A stretch of 64,000 nt of DNA, taken from an uncultured Eubacteriales bacterium (GTDB lineage: Bacteria; Bacillota; Clostridia; Oscillospirales; CAG-272). Of this stretch, positions 26,789 through 36,212 are shown piece after piece (within the stretch, counting starts at the first letter, position 1; each line of letters begins with the position of its first letter). The translations under genes and the position numbers were made by a program. The notes beneath the pieces were generated by a model. That model saw only the letters and a program-made list of their open reading frames with translations. It had not been told where the DNA came from and did no database searches. The DNA lies in the NCBI GenBank assembly GCA_934434925.1, contig CAKSAC010000006.1:1-64000 (forward strand), in the 5' to 3' direction.

Positions 26789-28401
26789 AAAACAACTATG
26801 CCGCAAAAAAGAGCTTTCGTATTGTCCTTTCGCGCATACTGCTTCTTTCCCTGCTCTGCGCGTTTCTGCTGGCCGGAACTTCCTGCGGCGGCCCCAAAGC
26901 CTATGAAGAATCGCCTTATGAAAAAATCAATCTTTCCAAGTTTGTCACGCTCCCGACCGAAAAATTTGAAGGCGCGTCTTTTACCTACACCGCACCCGAA
27001 GAGATTACCGACAAGACCGTCACGGACTATATCAACTATCTGAAACTGAATTATATCACCCCGACGGTACTCAAAGACGGCGGAGCGGTCGCGTCCGGCG
27101 ATATCGTATCGATCTGGTACAGGGGTCTGACCGACGGGAAAGAATTTGTCGGCGGGAGCAATCTGGCTTCCGGCGCATATAAGCTGCTCATCGGCTCCGG
27201 CGCTTTCATTGACGGCTTTGAAGAAGCCCTGATCGGCAAAGATTCCGCCAAATACCGGATCGGTTTCTTCACAACGTCCTCCCGGGAAGTGAAGGAAGAT
27301 GACATCATCTTTATTTCCTACACCTTCACCTATACCGAAACCGTGACCGCGGACGGCGTGGAAAAGACCGAGGAAAAAACCGGTACGGCAGGAGAACGCG
27401 TCGATCTTTCCGCCCCGCGCGAGGGATTGCCTGCCACGCTGATCGCCGATCTGAAAAAAAAGCCCGTCGGCACGAAACTGCCCGGCAAATATACCGGCGC
27501 CACCTATGACTATAACGCCGACCTGAACGCCGAAGACATTACGATCAAGGATGTCACCATCCTGAAAATCCTGGATCAGAATGCCACCAACGAGCCTCTG
27601 ACGATCACCGTCCGGTTCCCGGAAGATTACGGTCTTGACAAAACGACCGGCGAGAAAAATGCCATGGCCGGAAAAGAAGCCCGGTTTGAAGTCTGGTTTG
27701 ACAGTCATTCCCGCGCCGAGATCACGGCAGAATATCTGAAGAACAGCCTGGGCCTCACCTATGAGACCATGGAGAAATCGATCCGGAAGACCGAGGGGAT
27801 TGCCGCCCTTTCCAAAGAGGAACAGATGGTCAAAGCCTTCCCCACGTATCTGAAAGACGAATTCCTGCCCCAATCGCGTGAAGAAAGCATTTATTCCGCC
27901 AAGGTCAGCGTCCTGTGGAAGCAGCTCTTCAAAGATGCACAGGTTTCCGAGATTCCTGCCAATCTTTCCCAACATGAATACGACATCATGTTCTCCCAAG
28001 CGGAAAAATATTACGCGTCCAACGCTTCTTCCTTCAAAGATAAAGCCGACTGCTTCCGGCAGGTCTGGGGTTTGCCCGGAAAAGATACCTCCGAAAACGG
28101 CTATCTGAACGAATTGCGCGCCGTGGCGGAAGAAGAGGCCAAAAACCGGATGATTTTCTTCTACGTCGCCAAGCAGAAGAACCTCTCCGTCACCGATAAG
28201 GAATACCGGGACGAGCTGGATGCCGCCATCAAATATTATCAACAGACGTACGGTTCTTCGTTCACCGAAGAGAATGTGCTGAGCGCCTGCGGCGGACAGG
28301 AGAGCTTCGTCTTCAATCTCCTTTATCAAAAGGTTTCCAAAGCGCTTGTCGAGAAGAACACCTTCACGCCTGTCACTTCCGGTACTTCTTCCGGGTCCTG
28401 A
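26785..28401 (+). CDS. Lipoprotein with FKBP-like (trigger factor-type) peptidyl-prolyl isomerase domain
   Basis: 538 residues. A signal peptide ends in LLAGTSCGG, a relaxed lipobox with the anchored Cys near 34. The segment GDIVSIWYRGLTDGKEF, then LLIGSGAFIDGFEEALIGK, follows the FKBP/trigger-factor pattern (G-D-x-V-x-x-x-Y-x-G, DG-x-x-F, F-x-L-G-x-G-x-F-I-x-G-F-E). A helical C-terminal half (about 330-520) would be the chaperone arm. AAGGAG seven bases upstream of the start; ATGA overlap with rnhA. Expected outside the membrane, helping secreted proteins fold. Terminator follows; last gene of the cluster. Confidence 0.8.
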   Translation: MKNNYAAKKSFRIVLSRILLLSLLCAFLLAGTSCGGPKAYEESPYEKINLSKFVTLPTEKFEGASFTYTAPEEITDKTVTDYINYLKLNYITPTVLKDGGAVASGDIVSIWYRGLTDGKEFVGGSNLASGAYKLLIGSGAFIDGFEEALIGKDSAKYRIGFFTTSSREVKEDDIIFISYTFTYTETVTADGVEKTEEKTGTAGERVDLSAPREGLPATLIADLKKKPVGTKLPGKYTGATYDYNADLNAEDITIKDVTILKILDQNATNEPLTITVRFPEDYGLDKTTGEKNAMAGKEARFEVWFDSHSRAEITAEYLKNSLGLTYETMEKSIRKTEGIAALSKEEQMVKAFPTYLKDEFLPQSREESIYSAKVSVLWKQLFKDAQVSEIPANLSQHEYDIMFSQAEKYYASNASSFKDKADCFRQVWGLPGKDTSENGYLNELRAVAEEEAKNRMIFFYVAKQKNLSVTDKEYRDELDAAIKYYQQTYGSSFTEENVLSACGGQESFVFNLLYQKVSKALVEKNTFTPVTSGTSSGS

Positions 28402-28472
28402 ACGGGAGATATCCGGCCACGGGCAGAGAATTCTCCTCCGGGCAACCTTCCCTTCTGTACGAAAACCCTGTC

Positions 28473-28519
28473 AAAAGGGCCGTTTCAAAGTGCCGCCGGC
28501 ACGGAAAAACGGCTCTTTT
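28473..28519. terminator. Rho-independent terminator of the exporter-chaperone cluster
   Basis: AAAAGGGCCGTTT pairs with AAACGGCTCTTTT around a loop that itself contains GTGCCGCCGGCAC. The T-rich ends allow use from either strand. Confidence 0.8.
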
Positions 28520-28521
28520 CC

Positions 28522-28871
28522 TTTCTGCGGGAGCCTCGGAGAACCAAAAACCCTGCCGCGCCGCAACCCTGCCGCGCTCTTTCGCCGGCGCTCTTTCGCT
28601 CCCCGCCCGGCCTTTCTCTCTTTGCCCGCTCCCATCCTCCGCGCCTTTTTCCTTTTTTTCCGCGCCATCCGAAAACAAAAAACACCCGGTGCAAAAAGCC
28701 ATCGAGCGTTTTTCTTCTGTATCGGTTTTTGCCGGACTGTCGGTTTTTGCCGGGCTATCGGTTTTCTTTTCCGGAAAACCCTCTCCCGGGAACGTTCCTT
28801 GCGATTTTTCTGCCGGAGCGCCTCTGCGGGAACTCTCCCCGAAAAAACAGGTTCCGTTCCGGGGAAAACGG
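28522..28871. repeat. Pyrimidine-rich gap with an 18-bp x3 repeat
   Basis: About 350 bp between convergent genes, no gene supported. CGGTTTTTGCCGG-type units of 18 bp lie three times in about 28724-28770; the rest is C/T-rich on the plus strand. Confidence 0.65.
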
Positions 28872-29447
28872 TCAATACCCGTATCGGTAAAGCAGGGCTT
28901 TGGCGTGTGCCGCGTCCGGCGGGTTCTTCTTACGTAAAAGCCTTGCCCGGCTTTCGGCAAAGTCGATCTCCCCGCGCGCCCGGAGGGCCGAAAGCGCGGC
29001 CTCGGCCGTCTCTCTTTCAAAGCCGTGCGCGCACAGCTCCGCCATCACCCGGCGCGGGCCGTACAGTTTTTCCCCCGCCAGACGCGCGGCCATGCGTTCG
29101 GCTTGTTCCTGTTCGCGGATATACCCCCGCGCCGCCATGCGCGAAACCGCCTCTTCGGCCGCTTCTCCGGAAAAACCGCGCTGACGGAGTTTTTGCAGTA
29201 AAGTGCGGCGGTTGTTATCGCCGAATGCCAGAATCCGCAAAGCGGCAAAAACCGCCCGGTGTCCTTCGCAAAGAGCCGCCAACGTCTCTTCTCCGGCGGG
29301 GTCCAGTTCCTCTCCCACGGCAGGCGCACCGAGCTTTTCATAATCGCTTTTGGTAAGCAGGCAGGTTTCCGTCTCCCCGTCTTCCCCGAGAAGGGTCAAA
29401 AGAATCGGGGCTTTTTCGGAAGAACCGATGGCCGTGACCCGGCGCAT
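28872..29447 (-). CDS. recX: RecX regulatory protein
   Basis: Modulates RecA filaments. 191 residues of repeated three-helix units: ALRILAFGDNNRRTLLQKLRQRGF, AAEEAVSRMAARGYIREQEQ, KLYGPRRVMAELCAHGF and AALSALRARGEIDF, the standard RecX pattern, after an N-terminal beta-like region. The ATG directly follows the recA stop (TGAATG), so the two are coupled, as in many bacteria. Confidence 0.92.
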   Translation of the reverse strand: MRRVTAIGSSEKAPILLTLLGEDGETETCLLTKSDYEKLGAPAVGEELDPAGEETLAALCEGHRAVFAALRILAFGDNNRRTLLQKLRQRGFSGEAAEEAVSRMAARGYIREQEQAERMAARLAGEKLYGPRRVMAELCAHGFERETAEAALSALRARGEIDFAESRARLLRKKNPPDAAHAKALLYRYGY

Positions 29448-30563
29448 TCAGCGTTCTTCTTCTCCCTCAAAAGCGCGCAGGTCAAATTCATCCCCTTCGT
29501 CTCCCTCGACCGCGATCACTTCATCGGGATCCATGCTCTTATAGCGTTCTTTGATCTTTTCTTCCAGTCCGGCCATCAGTTCGGGATTGGCTTCAAGATA
29601 CTGCCGCGCCTTTTCCTTCCCCTGGCCGATCCTTTGTCCTTCATAGGAGAACCAGGAGCCGCTCTTTTCCAAAAATCCGAACATAAGCCCGAGTTCCATG
29701 ATCTCGCTCGGCTTACTGATCCCTTTTCCGTAGAGAATGTCGAATTCCGCGGTTTTGAAGGGCGGGGCGACCTTGTTTTTCACCACCTTGCACCGTACGC
29801 GGTTTCCGTAGACTTCGCTCCCGTTTTTCAGCGATTCGGTCTTGCGGATTTCAATACGTACCGACGCATAGAATTTCAGTGCGCGGCCGCCGGGCGTTAC
29901 TTCGGGATTGCCGTACATCACGCCGACCTTCTCGCGGAGCTGGTTGATGAAAATAACCACGCAGTTGCTTTTGGAAATCGCACCCGAGAGCTTCCGCATG
30001 GCCTGCGACATCAGCCGCGCCTGCAAGCCGACATGAGAATCCCCCATGTCGCCGTCGATCTCCTGCCGGGGAACCAGCGCGGCAACCGAGTCCACCACAA
30101 TCACATCGATCGCGCCGGAAAGTACCAGCGCCTCGGCAATCTCCAACGCCTGTTCCCCGCAATCGGGCTGAGACACAAGAAGATTGTTGATATCGACCCC
30201 GAGATGCCGGGCATAAACCGGGTCAAGCGCGTGTTCCGCATCGATGAACGCCGCTTCGCCGCCCGCCTTCTGGACTTCGGCCACCACATGCAGGGCTACC
30301 GTCGTTTTTCCGGAAGACTCCGGTCCGTAAATTTCCACCACGCGCCCCTTCGGCACTCCGCCGATCCCGAGCGCAAGGTCAAGGGTCAGAGAACCCGTCG
30401 AAACCGCGCTTACATTCATGGAGGCGTTCTCTCCGAGGCGCATGATTGTTCCTTTGCCGCATTCACGTTCTATCCGCGCAATCGCCGTTTCCAGCGCGGC
30501 GCGCTTATCGTTCCCCGCGAAAGATGCGGGCGTTTCCGTTGCCGTCGTTTTTTTTGTAGCCAT
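29448..30563 (-). CDS. recA: Recombinase RecA
   Basis: DNA strand exchange and SOS coprotease. 371 residues. Walker A GPESSGKT, the ATPase Glu in FIDAEHALDP, Walker B VIVVDSVAALVP, loop 1 GDSHVGLQARLMSQAMRKL, and INQLREKVGVMYGNPE ahead of loop 2 are all intact, and the acidic C-terminal tail is present. GGAG eight bases upstream. It lies 26 bp after the galactokinase-like gene on the same strand and has no promoter of its own that I can see; no LexA-type box is visible in that gap. Confidence 0.97.
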   Translation of the reverse strand: MATKKTTATETPASFAGNDKRAALETAIARIERECGKGTIMRLGENASMNVSAVSTGSLTLDLALGIGGVPKGRVVEIYGPESSGKTTVALHVVAEVQKAGGEAAFIDAEHALDPVYARHLGVDINNLLVSQPDCGEQALEIAEALVLSGAIDVIVVDSVAALVPRQEIDGDMGDSHVGLQARLMSQAMRKLSGAISKSNCVVIFINQLREKVGVMYGNPEVTPGGRALKFYASVRIEIRKTESLKNGSEVYGNRVRCKVVKNKVAPPFKTAEFDILYGKGISKPSEIMELGLMFGFLEKSGSWFSYEGQRIGQGKEKARQYLEANPELMAGLEEKIKERYKSMDPDEVIAVEGDEGDEFDLRAFEGEEER

Positions 30564-30589
30564 TTTCTTTTCTCCGTTCTTTATCTGTA

Positions 30590-31867
30590 TCAAGGATGAA
30601 TACGCATAGCGCCCTCGGCGCGGATTGAGAGAAGCATGCACGCTCCTTTCCCGAAGACCGAATCCATCAGCGCGGCATAGGCCGACGCCAGTTCGCGCCG
30701 GACAAACGCCTGGATTGTTCCGGCAAAGCCGCCCCCGTGTACCCGCCAGGCACAGTCATGCCCGCCGAGCGCTCCTTCGGTCACGGCCAGCGCCAAAGAC
30801 AGCCCTTGTTCGGCCGGGTTTTTGGTGGTGTATACATTTTGCAGATATTCAAAACTCGACCGCCCGGAAGCCAGCACGGCGGCGAGAAACTCCCGCACCC
30901 GGCCGCTGCGCAGGGCCTCCGCCGCCGACAAAACGCGCGCGTTTTCCCGCACGTAGTGGATCGCGCGCAGAAGCGCCCGGTCGCCGGCCGCGCGGCGCAG
31001 GGGAGCCGCATTGGCAAGCAATTCTTCTTCGGTCGTGCCGCGCAAGAAATCCCGCCCGAAATACGCGGCGATCTTTTTCATCTCGGCGGGAACCGAGGCG
31101 TATTCGTCGGTCAGGTCGGAATGCGACCCGCCGGTATTGACAATGGCTAAAATATACCCCGCATCGGTCAGAGAGAAGGAAATCGGGTCGATCTTCGGTT
31201 CGTCAGGGTTCCCGAAATCCATAAAGACAAACCCGCCGACCGCACAGGCCATCTGATCCATCAGCCCGCAGGGCTTGCCGAAATAGACATTCTCGGCGTA
31301 TTGGGCAAACTGCGCAAGTTCCTGCGCGGGGATATCCCCCCGGTTATAAAAATGGTTCAGCACCGTGCCGACCATGACCTCGAACGCGGCAGAAGACGAG
31401 AGGCCGGAGCCTTTCAGCACCCGCGTCGTGGTATAGGCGTCAAACCCGCCGACGGCATATCCCCGCCGCCGGAACGCGGCCGCCGTTCCGGCAATCAACC
31501 CGTCGGAACGGCCGGGGGTGTACTTTTTCGGATCGTCACATTCCTGAAGAAGGATGCGGCTTTCACGGTACCCTTCGCTCAGTACGTGCATTTCCCCGTC
31601 TTCCCGCCGGGCGGCCACGGCGATGATATCGCGGTCGATTGCGCCGGCAATGACGCAACCGTGGTTGTGGTCGGTATGGTTCCCGAGAATCTCGCTCCTC
31701 CCGGGAACCGAAAAGAGCGAAACGTCACGATCGGTGCCGTACTGCTTTTCAAAGGCGCGGATGGCGGCGATATATCTCTGCCGCGCCGCTTCGTCTTTCC
31801 CGTACAGCCGTACAAGATCGGCCACCGCGCCGCTCTCGATTTTCTTAATCCATTCTCCTGTTTTCAT
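30590..31867 (-). CDS. GHMP kinase of the galactokinase type
   Basis: 425 residues. GHMP motif 2 is KGSGLSSSAAFEV, motif 3 is RVHGGGFAGT near the C-terminus. The sugar-recognition motif reads GRSEILGNHTDHNHG where classic GalK has GR-x-N-x-I-G-E-H-T-D-Y; the Glu that contacts galactose is Asn here, a form seen in clostridial galactokinase-family proteins. So galactose 1-phosphorylation is likely but not certain. No galT or galE adjoins. Start after GGGAGA; a 46-bp duplication lies just upstream. Confidence 0.8.
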   Translation of the reverse strand: MKTGEWIKKIESGAVADLVRLYGKDEAARQRYIAAIRAFEKQYGTDRDVSLFSVPGRSEILGNHTDHNHGCVIAGAIDRDIIAVAARREDGEMHVLSEGYRESRILLQECDDPKKYTPGRSDGLIAGTAAAFRRRGYAVGGFDAYTTTRVLKGSGLSSSAAFEVMVGTVLNHFYNRGDIPAQELAQFAQYAENVYFGKPCGLMDQMACAVGGFVFMDFGNPDEPKIDPISFSLTDAGYILAIVNTGGSHSDLTDEYASVPAEMKKIAAYFGRDFLRGTTEEELLANAAPLRRAAGDRALLRAIHYVRENARVLSAAEALRSGRVREFLAAVLASGRSSFEYLQNVYTTKNPAEQGLSLALAVTEGALGGHDCAWRVHGGGFAGTIQAFVRRELASAYAALMDSVFGKGACMLLSIRAEGAMRIHP

Positions 31868-31910
31868 ATTGTCTCCCGTCTTCCGCAGAATGCGGATCCT
31901 TTCAATCAAC

Positions 31911-32002
31911 CGGCAAACCCGCTCCGCACAAGCGCTTCTTCGGGTCGGCCTTTTTTCGGCAAACCCGCTCCGCACAAGCGTTTCTTCGGGTCGGTCGTTT
32001 AT
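31911..32002. repeat. 46-bp direct duplication in the galactokinase-like gene leader
   Basis: Two copies (31911-31956, 31957-32002) of a unit containing CGGCAAACCCGCTCCGCAC and AAGCGNTTCTTCGGGTCGG. Confidence 0.88.
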
Positions 32003-32018
32003 GTAAAGTCTTCTTTAC
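32003..32018. promoter_or_regulatory. 16-bp dyad GTAAAG-TCTT-CTTTAC
   Basis: Perfect 6-bp arms just beyond the miaA stop. Equivalent dyads occur at 60186-60201, 63916-63931 (one mismatch) and, inside a gene, at 6161-6176. Could be an operator or a short hairpin. Confidence 0.45.
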
Positions 32019-32022
32019 TTTT

Positions 32023-32991
32023 TTACTTTTCAAGATGTGCGCGGATCGCGTCCAGCGCCGTTTTTGCGTCTTCCGGGGTTGCGCCTTCTTCTCCGATGGG
32101 AAGAAAAAGCGTATCCCGGCCGGCGCGGAACCAGGTCAGTTGCCGCCGGGCATATCGGTGCGTGGCATAGCGAATTTCGTCCAGTGCCTCTTCTTCGGTT
32201 ATCTCTCCGTCGATCGCGCGGACATATTCCTTATATCCGATGGCCTGCGCGGCCGTCTTCCCGTCCCGTAAATATCCGCACATGAGCAGTTGCTCGGTTT
32301 CGCGGCGCAGCCCGGCCTCGGCCATTTCGCTCACCCGCCGGTCAATCCGATGGTGAAGGGCGGCGCGGTCACGCGGCAAAAGGCAGATCGTCAGCAAATC
32401 CATGGCCGGCGGCAGGGCCAGGCTTTCACGATCCCATTCGCTTTTCGGCCTCCCGCTTACGCGAAAAATTTCCAACGCCCGCAAGACTCTGCGCAGGTTG
32501 TTCGGATGGGTGGCCGCCGCCGATTCGGGGTCTACGCTTGCCAGTTCGGCATACATTTCTTCGCCGCCGCGCCGTTGCGCTTCTTCACAAAGAGCCTGCC
32601 GTACGCCGGCATCCGATGCAAGCCCGGGGCGGTATCGCCCGGTCCTGGCGGCGTCCAGATACAGGCCGGTTCCCCCGCAGAAAAGCGGGAGTTTTCCCCG
32701 TCCGGCAATCTCCCGGCAGACCGGAAGTGCGTCGGCCGCGTACCCGGCGGCGCTGTATTCTTCATCGGGATTTTTGAAATCGATCATATGGTGCGGAACG
32801 GCCGCCCTCTCTTCGGCCGTCGGTTTGGCCGTACCGATATCCATATACCGATAAATCTGCATCGAGTCGCATCCCACGATCTCCGCGTTCAGCGCCTGTG
32901 CAAGAAGAATGGCAAAAGCGGTCTTTCCCGACGCGGTCGGCCCGACAACGGCAGCCGCGCAAAGACCCCCGCCGGACAATAAAGAAGGCAT
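32023..32991 (-). CDS. miaA: tRNA dimethylallyltransferase
   Basis: Adds the isopentenyl group to A37 of tRNAs reading UNN codons. 322 residues: P-loop VVGPTASGKT near the N-terminus, DSMQIYRYMDIGTAKP, PHHMIDF, GGTGLYLDA and QAIGYKEY are all family motifs. The start chosen (MPSLLSGGG) lies one base after the kinase stop; a Met 11 codons upstream, inside the kinase gene, is also possible, and neither has a strong ribosome site. Part of the DUF6062-ATPase-kinase operon. Confidence 0.95.
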   Translation of the reverse strand: MPSLLSGGGLCAAAVVGPTASGKTAFAILLAQALNAEIVGCDSMQIYRYMDIGTAKPTAEERAAVPHHMIDFKNPDEEYSAAGYAADALPVCREIAGRGKLPLFCGGTGLYLDAARTGRYRPGLASDAGVRQALCEEAQRRGGEEMYAELASVDPESAAATHPNNLRRVLRALEIFRVSGRPKSEWDRESLALPPAMDLLTICLLPRDRAALHHRIDRRVSEMAEAGLRRETEQLLMCGYLRDGKTAAQAIGYKEYVRAIDGEITEEEALDEIRYATHRYARRQLTWFRAGRDTLFLPIGEEGATPEDAKTALDAIRAHLEK

Positions 32992-32992
32992 A

Positions 32993-33898
32993 TCAGCTCT
33001 TTTCCAGGAAAGAAAGAACTTCATCGGCGTCGGGAACCGATGCCGCCTCTCCGGTACGCGCCACCGTCAGAGCGGCCGCGGCCGCGGCATACGCGCAAGC
33101 CGGCAGAATATCCCGGCCGACGCGCAAATATTCCAGCACCATCGCCGCAAAGAAAACGTCTTCCGCACCGCGCGGATCGGTCTGTTGCATCACGTAGGAG
33201 CTGACCATATGGCAGTAGGTTCCGTCATAAACGAAAGCGCCGCGCTCCCCGAGGCGGATCACGTAATACCGCGCCCGGACGCGCTTTTGCATTTCAATGG
33301 CGGCAGAAAGACAGCTTTCCGCACCCGCCGGACGTACCCCGGTCAAGGCCTCCGCCGCCTCTCCGTCCGGGGAGAAGACCTCTAATTCCGCAAGACCGGC
33401 AATCTCCGCCCCGTCAATCCCGTAATTCAGGAAAACCGGAACCCCATGCTCACGGGCCAACCGGCAGATACAGTCGATTGCCGGGCGGGGCAAGGCGGCC
33501 GAAAGGCATACGGCGTCCGGCGCGCACAGAAACGCCGTGCGGATCTGTTCTTCATTCAGATTTTTATCGGCCCCCGGAAAGACGATGGTTTCTTCCGCGG
33601 CTCCCGCGCGGAGAATATGGACCGCAAATCCGGTCTGCGCCTCGCGATCGACCCGGAAACAGGAAAGATCGACCCCCGCTTCATCGAGAAGCCGCACCAG
33701 CCGTTTCCCGCCCGAATCGTCTCCGACCCGGCCGCAGAAAACACTTTTTCCTCCAAGGCGGGCAATGGCCGCGGCCATCGTTTCCCCGTGTCCGCCAAGC
33801 ACCGTCTCATAGTTTTCCTCTCCGCCCTTTCCCTGTCCGCATCGCAAAGTCAGGGTCGAGCGGCATATGCCGAAAACCAGCACTTTTTCGTTACTCAA
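32993..33898 (-). CDS. PfkB-family carbohydrate/nucleoside kinase, variant active site
   Basis: Ribokinase fold, 301 residues. The N-terminal signature is GGHGETMAAAIARLGG (usually GG-x-x-x-N-x-A) and the catalytic loop reads GAEDVFFAA instead of GAGD-x-F-x-AG. The catalytic Asp remains, but the anion-hole Gly is Glu and the substrate Asn is missing, so activity may be altered. The TTG start has GGAG seven bases upstream and overlaps the ATPase stop by 8 bp. Substrate unknown. Confidence 0.8.
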   Translation of the reverse strand: MSNEKVLVFGICRSTLTLRCGQGKGGEENYETVLGGHGETMAAAIARLGGKSVFCGRVGDDSGGKRLVRLLDEAGVDLSCFRVDREAQTGFAVHILRAGAAEETIVFPGADKNLNEEQIRTAFLCAPDAVCLSAALPRPAIDCICRLAREHGVPVFLNYGIDGAEIAGLAELEVFSPDGEAAEALTGVRPAGAESCLSAAIEMQKRVRARYYVIRLGERGAFVYDGTYCHMVSSYVMQQTDPRGAEDVFFAAMVLEYLRVGRDILPACAYAAAAAALTVARTGEAASVPDADEVLSFLEKS

Positions 33899-36212
33899 GT
33901 TCTTCTCCTTTCAGGGTAATCAGACTCCCCGGGTTCAGGCTTTCCACCAATTTTGCTTCCCGCGGGTGACAAGTGAAAAGAATACTTTGCATTCCGTCCT
34001 CCGAAACTTCGGCAAGCGCGCGCAGAAGCGACCCGATACGGTCGTCGTCCTGCCGGCTGAAACTCTCGTCAAAGCAGACCGGAGGTTTTTCTTTATAAAG
34101 CATATCGATGAGCGAAAGGCGCAGGGCGATATAGGCGATATCCTGCGTGGCTCCGCTCATGTTGGCCAGCACGCGCTGTGCGTCGCCGTCTTCGTAAGTC
34201 ATTCCCAGCCGGTTGCCGACCGTCATCTGCCGGTATTCCCCCTCCGTGGCTACATCCATCAGGCGGGAAAGATACCGGGAAAGGCGGGGAGAGATCTCCG
34301 CGCGCAGACGCGCCGAGGCGTTTTCGACGGCGTCGCAGGCGATCGCATAGGCACGGTGGCGGCGTTGCATCGAGGAAATGCGTTCCTCGGTTTCGGAAAG
34401 ATCCATCCGCAAATCGGCCGGGTTTTCTGCTTCTTCCAGATAGCCGCGCAGTTTTTCTTTGAGTTCTTCGGCTTTGGCATGCAGGTTCTCGCAGGTATTG
34501 CGGTAGTACGAAAGCCCTTCTTCTATGACCTTGTAATTGATTTGTTTGATCGCTTCTCTCTTTTCGGGAGAAACCATGGAACGGATGGTGACTTCGCTCT
34601 CGTTTCCGACCTCATCCCGTAAAGCCATGACCTGCCCGCGCAGTTCCGCCGCCGCTTCAGCCAGTCTCTTCTCTTCGGCCAGGAAGGCCCGCACCTCTTC
34701 GCTGATCTGCCCGATTTTTTCGGCCGGAGAGCCGGGTGACGGCGTATGATGCCATTTTTCTGTCTCTTCGGTCAGATTCTTCCGCAAGGAGACAAAATTC
34801 TGGTGCGAAATCTCCAGGTTTTCTTCGGCCTGGCGGATACTGCTCTTTTTTTCTTCCAAAGAGGCGGCCGTATAGGCCACGCTCCGCAATTTACAGAGCA
34901 GATCGGCCCCCGATACCGCGCCGAATTCTTCACAGCGCGCGCGTATTTTTTCCATCCGGCGCAACCGTGCCCGGTGACATTCGAGCGTCACAACCCCCAT
35001 GGCCGCGGCACAGGCGAAAAAGATGCCCGCCACCGGGCCGAACCCCTCGGAGAACCAAAAGAAGGTCGCCGCGCCCGCAAGGAGAACGGCCAGAACGAGG
35101 AAGGCCGTCCGGAAACGGTAAAGAATCTTCTGGGCGCGGTGGCTTTCTTCATATTCTTCTTCCACCCGCTCGGCTCCGCCGGCCGCCTCGGTCTTTTTCA
35201 TGAGTTCTTCGGATTCCGGGGAGATTACGGCCTCTTCACGCACGGTCTTCAGTTTTTCGGCCGAGCGCAGATAGTTCTGCCGCGCGATCTCGCATACGCG
35301 CTCCGCCGTGCCGAGGGCGGTCAGATACTGCTCATCGGGCAAAAAATCCCCGTTCCGGTTCTCCGCCCGCAGTTTTTCCAGTTCAGCCGCCGCCGCTTCG
35401 TAGCGGTTTTCCAGTTCGTGGAGACGGTCAAAGGTCTGGATTTTTTGATAAATATGATAACTTCTCTCAATATCGTCGAGGCGGTTGCGCTCTTTTTCGC
35501 TGTTGGCCTCTTTTTCGAGATACTGGTGCAATTCGCTCTCTGTGTGCAGAATCAGCGCGTTCGTCCGCATGGCGCGCGTCAGGCGGATACGGAGACTTTC
35601 GGCCTGCGCCCGCATTTCATAAATCGCTCCCCCCACCCCGCTGGGATGCTGGAGCGAATCCCTCGCTTCGCGGAGCATGCGCAACGCCCGGAGAGAGCTG
35701 ACGCGTTCATCCCCCGAAAAGAGCAGGTTTTCGATTGCCTGGTTCATTTCCCCTTCATTGACGCGCGCGCCGTCCGTCTGACCGATGAACGCGGTGTTCA
35801 GATAGACCTGTTCCGGCACCGAAAAGAAAAAGTTCCCGGGTAAAGAGCGCGGCGCCTGCTGGCGCTCTCCGGAGAGATCGATGATCGAACTGCTCTCGCG
35901 GTATCCCATCCTTCCGAGCTGGGGTACGGCCACCGTCTTTCTTTCCAGTCGGTAACGTCGGCCGCTCTGCAGGCGGATTTCCATGCTTCCTTCCGCCGTG
36001 GCGCTCTCCCAGTTGACGCGTTTTTCGCGTTCGCTGATGTCCTCAGCCGAAACCGCGGACCCGAATCCGTAAAGAATATACCGGATAAAAGCAGCCACCG
36101 TACTTTTGCCCGATTCGTTCGGGCCGAGGATCACGTTCAGGCCGGGTTTCAGCGGCATTTCAACGTCGCAAAGACAGCCGAACCGACCAATCGACAATTT
36201 CTCAATGACCAT
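33891..36212 (-). CDS. YhaN/Rad50-like AAA ATPase with coiled coil and two membrane helices
   Basis: 773 residues. P-loop GPNESGKST at 30-38; the ABC-like signature MSGATQD and Walker B PVCFDES near the C-terminus join with it into an SMC-type head. Between them lie long coiled coils broken by two hydrophobic helices (about 378-398 and 405-425), as in B. subtilis YhaN. YhaN usually pairs with a metallophosphoesterase (YhaO/SbcD type); none is present in this window. Instead it overlaps the DUF6062 gene by one base (TAATG), with GGAGG ahead. Likely a DNA-repair or nucleic-acid-linked ATPase tethered to the membrane. Confidence 0.8.
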   Translation of the reverse strand: MVIEKLSIGRFGCLCDVEMPLKPGLNVILGPNESGKSTVAAFIRYILYGFGSAVSAEDISEREKRVNWESATAEGSMEIRLQSGRRYRLERKTVAVPQLGRMGYRESSSIIDLSGERQQAPRSLPGNFFFSVPEQVYLNTAFIGQTDGARVNEGEMNQAIENLLFSGDERVSSLRALRMLREARDSLQHPSGVGGAIYEMRAQAESLRIRLTRAMRTNALILHTESELHQYLEKEANSEKERNRLDDIERSYHIYQKIQTFDRLHELENRYEAAAAELEKLRAENRNGDFLPDEQYLTALGTAERVCEIARQNYLRSAEKLKTVREEAVISPESEELMKKTEAAGGAERVEEEYEESHRAQKILYRFRTAFLVLAVLLAGAATFFWFSEGFGPVAGIFFACAAAMGVVTLECHRARLRRMEKIRARCEEFGAVSGADLLCKLRSVAYTAASLEEKKSSIRQAEENLEISHQNFVSLRKNLTEETEKWHHTPSPGSPAEKIGQISEEVRAFLAEEKRLAEAAAELRGQVMALRDEVGNESEVTIRSMVSPEKREAIKQINYKVIEEGLSYYRNTCENLHAKAEELKEKLRGYLEEAENPADLRMDLSETEERISSMQRRHRAYAIACDAVENASARLRAEISPRLSRYLSRLMDVATEGEYRQMTVGNRLGMTYEDGDAQRVLANMSGATQDIAYIALRLSLIDMLYKEKPPVCFDESFSRQDDDRIGSLLRALAEVSEDGMQSILFTCHPREAKLVESLNPGSLITLKGEELE

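Noticed and set aside
30564..30589. SOS box controlling recA
   Set aside because: The 26-bp gap to the upstream gene has no CGAAC-N4-GTTCG-like site, and no promoter is seen there.
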